Assembly: GCA_030428695.1 (NCBI GenBank)
Contig: JAUIEM010000083.1
Location: forward strand, 1 to 27,884
Direction: 5' to 3'
Origin: a bacterium
GTDB taxonomy: Bacteria > Planctomycetota > J058 > JAJDCP01
Length of the DNA stretch: 27,884 nt
Position 1 is the first letter of the stretch. Each line of letters starts with the position of its first letter. A program made the translations under genes and the position numbers. Below, one piece after another: positions 20,864 to 27,884 of this stretch. Under the pieces are notes generated by a model that ran no database searches, was not told the origin of the DNA, and worked only from the letters and a program-made list of their open reading frames with translations.

Positions 20864-21604
20864 GTGCGGGAGGTCGAGGTCGAGTACTCGGTGCGCGATG
20901 GTCAGCCGATCGCGGAGAGCGATGCGCAGCGGGACGAGCTGATGCACTACGCCATCGATGTGCTGCGCCGGCACTTCGAGGGGACGCCGGCCTACGTCTC
21001 CGGCAACAACTTCGTGTACTACCGTGAGGGCGATCCGCGTGCGGTCGTCTCCCCGGATTGCTACCTCGTGCGGGGTGTGTCGGGTCGAAGTCGCGACACC
21101 TTCAAGGTGTGGCTGGAGGGGGACCGGCGGCCGTGTTTCGTGCTCGAGATCTCCTCGCGCAGCACGCGTCTCCACGATCTCGGTGACAAGATGGCCCGCT
21201 ACCGGGACGACCTCGGCGTGGCGGAGTACTTCCTCTTCGACCTGCGGGGAGAGTGGATCCCGGAGCGGCTGCGCGGGTTCCGGCTTCACGATGGGGTGTA
21301 CCAGTCCCTCGAACGGGATGCGGAGGGACGGCTGGAAAGCGAGCAGCTCGGTCTGTTGCTCGGGACCGTGGACGGACATCTGCGCTTCTACCGGTCGGGT
21401 TCCGCGAAGCCCTTGCCTACCCAGGCGGAGCTGACCGAGCAGGAACGCGCCCGCGTAGAGCAGGAACGCGCCCGCGCCGAGCAGGAACGCGCCCGCGCCG
21501 AGCAGGAACGCGCCCGCGCCGAGCAGGAATGCGCCCGCGCCGAGCGCGCCGAGGCGGAGCTGGCTCGGCTGCGCGCCGAGCTGGAGCGGCGCGCGAGCGA
21601 GTAG
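20864..21604 (+). CDS. Uma2-family (DUF820) PD-(D/E)XK nuclease-like protein with coiled-coil repeat tail
   Basis: A 246-residue protein with a GTG start and the Shine-Dalgarno GGGAAGGA. The core (about 20-190) matches the Uma2 family: 'VVSPDCYLV' (D65), 'RRPCFVLEISSRSTRLHD' (E95) and 'LGDKMARYRDDLGVAEYFLF' (K109, Y113), the restriction-endonuclease-like metal site in its usual order. From about 190 the chain changes to five copies of EQERARA/EQERARV and a helical end 'AELARLRAELERRASE', a highly charged coiled coil. Uma2 proteins are widespread multi-copy proteins of unknown biological role in cyanobacteria, Planctomycetota and Myxococcota; nuclease activity is inferred from the fold. It follows the palindromic element and precedes the kinase by 28 bp. 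Confidence 0.85.
   Translation: MREVEVEYSVRDGQPIAESDAQRDELMHYAIDVLRRHFEGTPAYVSGNNFVYYREGDPRAVVSPDCYLVRGVSGRSRDTFKVWLEGDRRPCFVLEISSRSTRLHDLGDKMARYRDDLGVAEYFLFDLRGEWIPERLRGFRLHDGVYQSLERDAEGRLESEQLGLLLGTVDGHLRFYRSGSAKPLPTQAELTEQERARVEQERARAEQERARAEQERARAEQECARAERAEAELARLRAELERRASE
21437..21541 (+). repeat. Five tandem copies of a 21-bp coding repeat
   Basis: GAGCAGGAACGCGCCCGCGCC repeats five times with only a few base changes (GTA in place of GCC in copy 1, GAATGC in place of GAACGC in copy 5). Each unit encodes one heptad, EQERARA. The near-identity at synonymous positions shows recent slippage or recombination, and the copy number probably varies between strains. Confidence 0.9.
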
Positions 21605-21632
21605 GCCGCAGCGCGAGCCCCCGGGGGAGGCG

Positions 21633-24600
21633 ATGGAAGAGACCGAGACCCAGGGGGAGGATCTGAGCAGGACCCAGGAGCTGTGGACGAAGACCCTCGG
21701 CGCCCGGGACCTCGACAGCCTCGACCTCGCGGCGACCTTCCGCGACGGCTACGTCCCGCCGGTGCGCCCGCGCACCGCGCTCGAGCAGCGTCCGACCCCG
21801 ATCGCCCTGATCGCCCGCGGCGGCAACGGCGAGGTCTTCCGCGCGCGCCAGGAGGTGCTCGAGCGCGAGGTCGCCCTCAAGCAGCTCAAGCCGCAGCTCG
21901 CCGCCGGCAACGACAGCCGCGAGGCCTTCCTCGCCGAGGCGGTGGTCAACGGCCGGCTCGAGCATCCGAACATCGTGCCGGTCTACTCCCTCGGCGAGAA
22001 CGCGGACGCCGAGCTCTTCCTGGCGATGAAGCTGGTCGAGGGCTCGACCTGGAAGGACCTCCTGCGCGGCGAGAAGAAGGGCGACCTGCTGTTCCACCTC
22101 GACGTGCTGCTGCAGGTCTGCAACGCGATCGCCTACGCCCACAGCCGCTCGATCGTCCACAACGACCTCAAGCCCGGCAACGTGATGCTCGGGGCCTTCG
22201 GCGAGGTGCTGGTCCTCGACTGGGGGCTGGCGGTCGACTTCCAACAACGCCCCGACCCGCACAGCCGGGTGCGGCACAAGAGCACGATCACCATCCCCTG
22301 CGGCACGCCCTGCTACATGGCCCCCGAGCTCGCCCTGGGCAACGGCGCCGAGATCGGCCCCTGGACCGACGTCTACCTGCTCGGCGCGATCCTCTACGAG
22401 ATCCTGACCGGCTCCGCCCCGCACCGCGGGCGCAGCCTGTTCGACGTCGTCGCCCGGGTCGTCAGCGGCGCGCCGGTCGAGTTCCCCGAGCCCGGCCCAC
22501 CCGAGCTGCAGGACATCTGCCTCGACGCGATGCGCCTGCGGCCCTCGGGGCGGCCGACGGTGCTCGAGCTGCAGGAGCGCGTGCGCAGCTACCTGCGCCA
22601 TCGCGAGAGCCACACGATCACGGCGGCCGCCCAACGCGAGCTCGACGTCTGCCTGCGCGGGGATGATCCTCTGGAGTCGGCCGCGCGCACCCTCCTGTAC
22701 GAGCGCTACGCCGAGGTCGTCGCCGGCTTCCGCCAGGCGCGGCGGCTGTGGGAAGCGAACGCCCGCGCCCGGAGCGGCGAGGCCGAGGCCCGTCGCGCCT
22801 TCGCCCGGGCAGCGCTGCGCCACGGGGACATCGGCCTCGCCGAGGCCCAGCTCGCCCACCTCGCGGACGACGCCACGCTGACCGCCGAGGTCCACGACGC
22901 GCGGACCGCGCAGCGGGCCGAACGGCGCGCCCGCCAGCGCCTGCGGCGCGGGCTGGGGGCGGCGATCGCGGCGCTGGTCATCGGCCTGGCCTGTGGGCTG
23001 AGCGTGGTGCTCTGGCAGAACGCCGAGCTCGCCGACGAGAAGCTGCGCGTCGAGTCCCGCAACGCGACCATCGAGGCCCAGAACCTCGCCCTGGCGACGG
23101 AGAAGGAGCGGGTCGAGGAACAGCGCCGGTACGCCTCCGCCCGCGGAGACATCGCCTCCGACGCCCTCGACGACCTGATGCAGGGGGTGCAGCAGCGGCT
23201 GGTGCGCGGGGTCGGCAGCGGTCAGGCCGTCGGCGTCGCCCGCGACCTCCTGGCCACCGCGCTGCACGGCTGGGAGCGCCTGCTCGAGACCGACACCGCC
23301 CACGGCGTCGCGAGCTTCGGCCGGGCGCGGGCGGAGATCAACGTCGGCCTCCTGAAGTTCGAGCTCGACGGCGCCCTGATCGGCTCGGAGGAACACCTCG
23401 CGCGGGGCCAGGCCGCCCTCGAAGACCTCCCCCGCCGCGACATCGAGTGGTGGGAGGTGTACACGCTCGCCCAGCGCGGACGCGCCCGGGTCGCCTTCCA
23501 CCAGGGCCGCCTGCGGGACGCCATCGCGCGCCACGACACCTGCGTGGTCGCCCTGCGAGACCTGCTCGCAGAGACGCCGGACGATCTGCGCCTGGTCCAG
23601 GCGCTGTCCGCGAGCCTGCGACGGTTGAGCGCCCTGCACGTCGACCGTGGCGCCCTCGGGCTGGCGCGGAGCACCGCGGAGGAGGCCCTGCGCATCGAGC
23701 GGTCCCGCCTCGCCGCGACGCCGGCCGATCCGCTCGCGCCGAGCATGCTCGCCCACGCCCTGGGCCAGGTCGCCCAGGTCGCGGCGCGCGACGGCGACCT
23801 GGTGCGTGCGGAGGAGTGCCTGCGCGAAGCGCTCGCCGTGCGCCGTGCGCAGTCGGCGCGGCTGCCCGACTCGGCGATGCTGCGCGGCGACCTCGCGAGC
23901 GTGCTCGGAGACCTCGGCAACGTGCTCCTCGACCGCGAGCAGCACGTCGAGGCCCGGGCGCTGCTCGAGGAGTCGATCGGCCTGTGGCGCGGCCTGTGCG
24001 TGACCGACAGCACGAACGCGACCTGGCGCAAGAACCTCGCCAGCTGCCTGCGCCTCCTCGCCGAGTGGGAGGACCGCTCCGGCCAGCCCGCTGCCGCGGA
24101 GGTCCTGTTCGCCGAATGTGTCGCGCTGCGCGTCGAGCTGTTGAGCCGCGATCCGAGCAGCGTCACCGCCCGCCGCGAGCTCGCCGTCGACATCAGCAAC
24201 CAGGCCCGGAACCTCGCCTCCCTCGACGAGGTCGATCGCGCCCGCGCGCTGCTCGGCGACGCGATCGCGATCTTCCGCGAGCTGGTCGCCCAGGTTCCGG
24301 AGAGCTCGGACCGGCGCCGTGACCTCGGCATCACCCTCCAGCAGCGCGGCCGCCTCGACGCGGCGCGACGCGCACCGGAGGCGGTCGACGCCCTGGTCGA
24401 GGCCGAGGAGATCCTGATCGGGCTGCTCGCCGAGACGCCCGAGAGCTACGACCTCCTGCGCAGCCTGGCGGTCGGCACGAACTCCCTGGCGGAGGTGCTC
24501 TGGACCCTCGGCGCGCGCGACGAGGCTCTCCGCCGCGGCGCCCTCTCCCTCAACCACTGGCGTGCCCTGCTCGCCCTCGAGGCGAACAACGAGCAGGCGC

Positions 24601-25658
24601 TGCCCGACGCCGCGCACTCCTACGCGCGTCAGGCCCAGCGTCTGTTGACCGCGGGGGAAGTCGACGCCGGCTTCGCGCGCTTCGCGGAGGCGCTCGAGCT
24701 CAGCACCACCTTCGTCGCCGAGGACCCGGAGCAGCCGGCGCGGCTGCGCTCGCTCCTCGGCTTCCTCGGCGAGGTTGCGCAGGCGTCGATGGTCCATGGG
24801 CGCTACGACCAGGCCTACACCCACCAGGCCCAGGCGGTCGAGCTGTGGCGAGCTCTCGCCGCGGGTGCGGACGCCCCCCTCTCCACCACCGCCGAGCTCG
24901 CCGCGGCGTTGCGGGAACGCGGACTGGCCGAGCAGGCGCTCGGGCAGGCGGAAGAGGCCGAGCGCTCCCTCGCCGAGAGCATCGCGCTGCTCGAGACCTG
25001 TCGCGCCGCCGAGCCCGGAGACCGCAGCTACGCGGTGCAGCTCGCGATGACGGCCTTCAGCCTCGGCATGCTCCAGGAAAGCCGCGGCGCGTTCGCCGAA
25101 GCCTTCGCCAGCCTCGACCGTGCCGTCGAGTCCCACCTCCGTATCGCCCAGCCGGACGCGGACATCCGCGCCCAGCTGAGCGGCCTTCAGCGGGAGCGCG
25201 ACCGGCTGCGGATGCTGCTCGACAGCGGGGACCTGCTGTCCGGCGAGCGCCTTCCCGCCACCCCGGAGGAGCACCTGCTGCTCGCCTCCCAGCGCTGGTC
25301 CGAAGGGCGTCCGGTCGACGCCTATCCGCTGTTCGCTGTCGCGCTCGCCACCCTCGAGCCCGTCGACGACGGCCTCTGGGCCCAGGCCGCCGAATGTGCC
25401 GTGGCGGCGATCGAGGAGCTCGAAGGGGAAGCGTCGGAGCGGGCCCGGGCCGACGCCTTGGCGTGGCTGGGGCGCTGGATCGAGGCCCTGCGGCGGATGC
25501 GCGACGCGGCCCGCACGGCGGTGTTCCAGCGCGGCGACGTCAACGCCCAGGAAGAGCTCGAGCAGCTCGAGGCGATGCTCGCCTACTTCCAGCGGGAGCA
25601 TCCCGCCTACGAGGCGCTGCGTGGGAGCCCGGACTTCGAGGAGCTGTTCGGCGACTGA
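21633..25658 (+). CDS. Hanks-type Ser/Thr protein kinase with membrane helix and long TPR-like C-terminal domain
   Basis: 1341 residues with an ATG start; GGGGGAGG lies close upstream. The kinase domain (about 55-325) shows the Gly loop 'ARGGNGEVFRA', catalytic K83 (EVALKQLK), E102, the loop 'SIVHNDLKPGNVMLG' (D178, N183), 'VLDWGLA' in place of DFG (D196) and 'GTPCYMAPE'. The HRD arginine is replaced by Asn (N177), a non-RD kinase. Residues 438-461 (GLGAAIAALVIGLACGLSVV) form a membrane helix, followed by a coiled coil (462-510) and about 800 residues of TPR-like helical repeats, presumably extracytoplasmic and sensory or scaffolding. This layout is common in Planctomycetota and Myxococcota. 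All catalytic residues other than the Arg are intact, so it should be active. The PP2C at 12958 is a possible opposing phosphatase. It converges on the next gene with 49 bp between. Confidence 0.92.
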   Translation: MEETETQGEDLSRTQELWTKTLGARDLDSLDLAATFRDGYVPPVRPRTALEQRPTPIALIARGGNGEVFRARQEVLEREVALKQLKPQLAAGNDSREAFLAEAVVNGRLEHPNIVPVYSLGENADAELFLAMKLVEGSTWKDLLRGEKKGDLLFHLDVLLQVCNAIAYAHSRSIVHNDLKPGNVMLGAFGEVLVLDWGLAVDFQQRPDPHSRVRHKSTITIPCGTPCYMAPELALGNGAEIGPWTDVYLLGAILYEILTGSAPHRGRSLFDVVARVVSGAPVEFPEPGPPELQDICLDAMRLRPSGRPTVLELQERVRSYLRHRESHTITAAAQRELDVCLRGDDPLESAARTLLYERYAEVVAGFRQARRLWEANARARSGEAEARRAFARAALRHGDIGLAEAQLAHLADDATLTAEVHDARTAQRAERRARQRLRRGLGAAIAALVIGLACGLSVVLWQNAELADEKLRVESRNATIEAQNLALATEKERVEEQRRYASARGDIASDALDDLMQGVQQRLVRGVGSGQAVGVARDLLATALHGWERLLETDTAHGVASFGRARAEINVGLLKFELDGALIGSEEHLARGQAALEDLPRRDIEWWEVYTLAQRGRARVAFHQGRLRDAIARHDTCVVALRDLLAETPDDLRLVQALSASLRRLSALHVDRGALGLARSTAEEALRIERSRLAATPADPLAPSMLAHALGQVAQVAARDGDLVRAEECLREALAVRRAQSARLPDSAMLRGDLASVLGDLGNVLLDREQHVEARALLEESIGLWRGLCVTDSTNATWRKNLASCLRLLAEWEDRSGQPAAAEVLFAECVALRVELLSRDPSSVTARRELAVDISNQARNLASLDEVDRARALLGDAIAIFRELVAQVPESSDRRRDLGITLQQRGRLDAARRAPEAVDALVEAEEILIGLLAETPESYDLLRSLAVGTNSLAEVLWTLGARDEALRRGALSLNHWRALLALEANNEQALPDAAHSYARQAQRLLTAGEVDAGFARFAEALELSTTFVAEDPEQPARLRSLLGFLGEVAQASMVHGRYDQAYTHQAQAVELWRALAAGADAPLSTTAELAAALRERGLAEQALGQAEEAERSLAESIALLETCRAAEPGDRSYAVQLAMTAFSLGMLQESRGAFAEAFASLDRAVESHLRIAQPDADIRAQLSGLQRERDRLRMLLDSGDLLSGERLPATPEEHLLLASQRWSEGRPVDAYPLFAVALATLEPVDDGLWAQAAECAVAAIEELEGEASERARADALAWLGRWIEALRRMRDAARTAVFQRGDVNAQEELEQLEAMLAYFQREHPAYEALRGSPDFEELFGD

Positions 25659-25707
25659 CTTGCAGGGCGTGCATCGCAGAGGCGGGGGTCCCCACCTTCC
25701 GCGCCGC

Positions 25708-27876
25708 CTACTCGACGAAGCGCGTGCCGAGGAAGCAGATCAGCAGCCCCGGGTTCTCGCTGAAGAACACGCACAGGTTCTTCTTCGCGATCGCGAACAG
25801 CCGCCCGCCCTCGATCACCCGCACGGTGGTCGTCAGCGCCTCGCCGTTGCGCAGGGCGTCGACCTCGCCGACGAAGTGGCCGGTCTTGAAGGTCAGCCCC
25901 CCTTCGGCCTCGGCGCACTCGAGCAGCAGGCTGGCGCTGTCGACGAGGTAGGCCTCGCGGGCGGGGTCCCCGGCCTCCCACAGCACTTCCCCGGTCTCGA
26001 CCTGCTTCGGCTCGAGGTAGGACTGCAGCTGCGTCTTCTGCCCGGAGGTCAGGTCGCGCAGGGCGCTGTTCAGCGAGATCACCTGCCAGCTGCGCTCTTC
26101 GCGCATCCGCGCGAGGTGGCTGAGGCGGTGGATCAGGTCGGTGCCGCGTAGGAGGTAGAGGAAGTCGTAGCGGTCGATCTCGACCAGGTCGACGTCGGTG
26201 CGCGCGACGACGTCGGCGCTGCGCTTCTTGTTGAGGACCAGCGCGGTCTCGCCGAAGTAGTCGCCGGCCTGGTAGGTCTTGAGCTCCTTGCCGTCGCGGA
26301 CCACCGCGCACACCCCGCTGACCTGGATGTAGAAGCGGTCGCCGGTCACCCCCTGGGTGATGATCTTGGTCCCGCGGGCGTGCTTGACCCGCCGCGCGGC
26401 GTTGAGGATCTCGCGGGCGCGGGCGAGCGAGAAGTTCCGGAACAGGTCGATGTCGCAGAAGATGTCGAGCAGCTCGATCGACTCGTGGTGGCGCGGCGGC
26501 TCGACCTCGATGTGGATCGTGTTGTCGAAGCCGGTGCGGGCGTTCTTCAGGCCGAGATCCTGGGGCATGTCCTTCTCGGCGATGTGCACGAGATACAGCC
26601 GCCCCTTGATGTCCTCCGACAGCTCGGAGAGCACCTTGACCGGCGTGTGGATGCCCGGCACCCCGGCCTCGTGCAGCACGACGCTGTGGTACCAGGGGAA
26701 CGAGAGCAGCCGGTCGCGCCGCCCGTCGCTGAGCAGCCCGAGGGCGTTCATCTCGCGGATCCGCTCGGGGTCGTAGAGCGTGTCGCCCGAGAAGATCATG
26801 CTCTTGTTGCCGTAGAAGACCTCGAAGCCGACGGTCGGGATGCTGTGCAGGGTGTAGAAGAAGTAGATCTCCGCCCCGTGCACCCGGATCGGCGCGCCGA
26901 TCTTGACCGGATGGAAGCTGAAGGTGCGGCGCAGGAGATCCTCGCCGATGCCGGTCAGGTTGCTGTACTTGGCCAGAAAGGACTTCAGGATGTAGGGCGT
27001 CGTGAAGAGCGCGATCTGCCCTTCCTCGAGGATCTTCTGGAAGGTGCCGGAGTCGTGGTCGGCGTGGCAGTGGGTCACGATGGTGCCGTCGATCAGCTTC
27101 GGCGGAACTCCCTGCTCGCGGAGGAGGTCGGTCGAGTTGACGGGCGGATCGACCAGCAGCCCGCGCCGCCCGACCCACAGCACGAAGCCGGTCGTCTTGC
27201 CCTTCGGATCGAAGCCGTGGCTGGCGCCGAGGATCGTGATCCCGAACTTCGGGGCGACGAAGGCGGTCTCGGAGATCGGCGCCTCCTGGCTCTCGGGCAA
27301 CCGCACCGCCAGAGGGATCTCGGCGAGCACCGCGCCCCCGTCGATGACCGTGAAGCTGTCCGCGCGGCGCACGGACACGTTCTCGTCGAGCCGCACCTCC
27401 CCGTCAGGGGCGAAGTGCAGGAACTCGACCAGCTCGTCCATCTCGAGCCGCTTGCCCTCGTGGTCCTTGCGGAAGTACTGGCTCTCGACCTGGAAGCAGG
27501 GCCGGGCGTCGTAGGGGAACTCCTCCGCGAACTCCTCGTCGGCCGGCTCGCCGTCCGGCCCGAACAGCGCCTGGTAGAACATCGCCCGCAGGCGCTGCTC
27601 GAAGCTGGCGTCGGGCACCAGCAGGCGCACCTTGCGCTTGAGGATGAAGTAGTTGAAGTAGGTCGGGAACTCGAACTCCGAGACGCTGACGCCGCGCTGG
27701 CGGTTGAAGGTCGGGGTCGGGATGACGTACGTGGTCGGGACCTGCAGCCCGAGGTCCATCGAGTCCTTGATCGTCTCGGGGGGCAGGCCGAACTGGATCG
27801 CGCCGTAGGAGGTGGTGACGCGGATACCTCCGCGCGGAAGGTGCCGCACAGTCTCCGCGCTCGGTTCGGTTCCCAC
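25708..27876 (-). CDS. Metallo-beta-lactamase-fold hydrolase with two cyclic-nucleotide-binding-like domains
   Basis: 722 residues if started at the GTG 27876. The start is uncertain: the frame stays open to the window edge, and a GTG at 27849 with GGAG nearby is an alternative. Residues 1-205 form an N-terminal domain I do not recognise. The MBL domain (about 210-470) has T-HCHADH (H269, H271, D273, H274), 'TLHSIPTVGF' (H344), 'IFSGDT' (D365) and H431, the RNase Z-like metal set. The first cNMP-binding domain (about 473-590) has the phosphate cassette 'FGETALVLNKKRSADV'. The second (about 600-715) keeps the fold ('GHFVGEVDAL') but lacks the cassette Arg. MBL-cNMP fusions are annotated as cyclic-nucleotide-dependent phosphodiesterases in several bacteria, so cAMP/cGMP-regulated hydrolysis is plausible; the substrate is unproven. 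Confidence 0.88.
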   Translation of the reverse strand: MGTEPSAETVRHLPRGGIRVTTSYGAIQFGLPPETIKDSMDLGLQVPTTYVIPTPTFNRQRGVSVSEFEFPTYFNYFILKRKVRLLVPDASFEQRLRAMFYQALFGPDGEPADEEFAEEFPYDARPCFQVESQYFRKDHEGKRLEMDELVEFLHFAPDGEVRLDENVSVRRADSFTVIDGGAVLAEIPLAVRLPESQEAPISETAFVAPKFGITILGASHGFDPKGKTTGFVLWVGRRGLLVDPPVNSTDLLREQGVPPKLIDGTIVTHCHADHDSGTFQKILEEGQIALFTTPYILKSFLAKYSNLTGIGEDLLRRTFSFHPVKIGAPIRVHGAEIYFFYTLHSIPTVGFEVFYGNKSMIFSGDTLYDPERIREMNALGLLSDGRRDRLLSFPWYHSVVLHEAGVPGIHTPVKVLSELSEDIKGRLYLVHIAEKDMPQDLGLKNARTGFDNTIHIEVEPPRHHESIELLDIFCDIDLFRNFSLARAREILNAARRVKHARGTKIITQGVTGDRFYIQVSGVCAVVRDGKELKTYQAGDYFGETALVLNKKRSADVVARTDVDLVEIDRYDFLYLLRGTDLIHRLSHLARMREERSWQVISLNSALRDLTSGQKTQLQSYLEPKQVETGEVLWEAGDPAREAYLVDSASLLLECAEAEGGLTFKTGHFVGEVDALRNGEALTTTVRVIEGGRLFAIAKKNLCVFFSENPGLLICFLGTRFVE

Positions 27877-27884
27877 TTCACGTT

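Noticed and set aside
21437..21541. Regular 21-bp repeats considered as a CRISPR array
   Set aside because: There are no spacers between units and the repeat is in frame, encoding coiled-coil heptads.
21417..25601. Very long open frame (1394 codons) on the minus strand opposite the kinase gene
   Set aside because: It is a GC-rich shadow: its product is low-complexity Arg/Gly/Leu/Glu/Ala sequence without domains, while the plus strand encodes an intact kinase. The same applies to long antisense frames at 5440-8550, 15990-18233, 8992-11184 and 493-2958.
25659..25707. Terminator between the convergent kinase and MBL genes
   Set aside because: Only a weak GGGG/CCCC pairing with almost no loop and no T-tract is present.
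1..27884. tRNA or rRNA genes
   Set aside because: No cloverleaf or conserved rRNA stretches were seen by eye on either strand; a covariance-model scan would be decisive.

Overview
The window is GC-rich, densely coded bacterial DNA with strong third-position G/C bias and no RNA genes that I could see. It looks like a Gram-negative (diderm) chromosome: an MCE/MlaE lipid-transport operon, several lipoprotein signal peptides, a PmtA-like phospholipid methyltransferase and a MacB-type permease. A large membrane-anchored Ser/Thr kinase with an 'HNDLKPGNVMLG...DWGLA' core, HEAT-repeat proteins, a kexin-like protease with a P domain and a Cys-TM-Arg C-terminal tail, and a Uma2-type nuclease suggest Planctomycetota or Myxococcota. 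I cannot decide between those two from sequence alone.

Layout. 1-461: the 3' end of a di-haem cytochrome c peroxidase-like gene, overlapping convergently with a secreted subtilisin/kexin-type protease (406-2757, minus). 2987-3607 (minus): a PmtA-like methyltransferase, divergent from a membrane-anchored HEAT-repeat protein (3736-4914). 5070-5552: a FabZ-like dehydratase. 5617-7119: a radical SAM protein resembling RiPP amino-acid epimerases (PoyD type). 7186-8547: a MacB/FtsX-type permease. 8558-8803 (minus): a small orphan gene. 9022-13710: a probable operon of an acidic/basic low-complexity protein with a C-terminal Cys motif, a HEAT lipoprotein, a YbhN-like LPG-synthase-type membrane protein, and a PP2C phosphatase that appears to start at ATT. 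13808-20468: a six-gene operon with its own promoter, comprising a lipoprotein of about 18 'WPLF' repeats, an MlaE permease, an MlaF ATPase, two MCE (MlaD-like) proteins and a terminal lipoprotein. 20480-20755: a terminator-like hairpin and a 261-bp imperfect palindrome. 20864-25658: a Uma2 nuclease with a coiled-coil repeat tail, then a 1341-residue kinase. 25708-27876 (minus): a metallo-beta-lactamase-fold protein with two cyclic-nucleotide-binding-like domains.

The most interesting unit is the 13808-20468 operon. A WPLF-repeat lipoprotein of unknown function is translationally coupled (ATGA overlap) to MlaE, which is coupled (TTGA overlap) to MlaF. One of the two MCE proteins has a tail of five tandem repeats of exactly 34 residues, and both MCE proteins end in -SAF. 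No MlaA, MlaB or MlaC is recognisable, so the repeat lipoprotein and the last lipoprotein are candidate replacements for the usual outer-membrane and periplasmic parts. Lipid-related genes elsewhere in the window (PmtA-like, FabZ-like, YbhN-like) and a phosphatase/kinase pair fit a membrane-lipid and signalling theme, but that link is inference.
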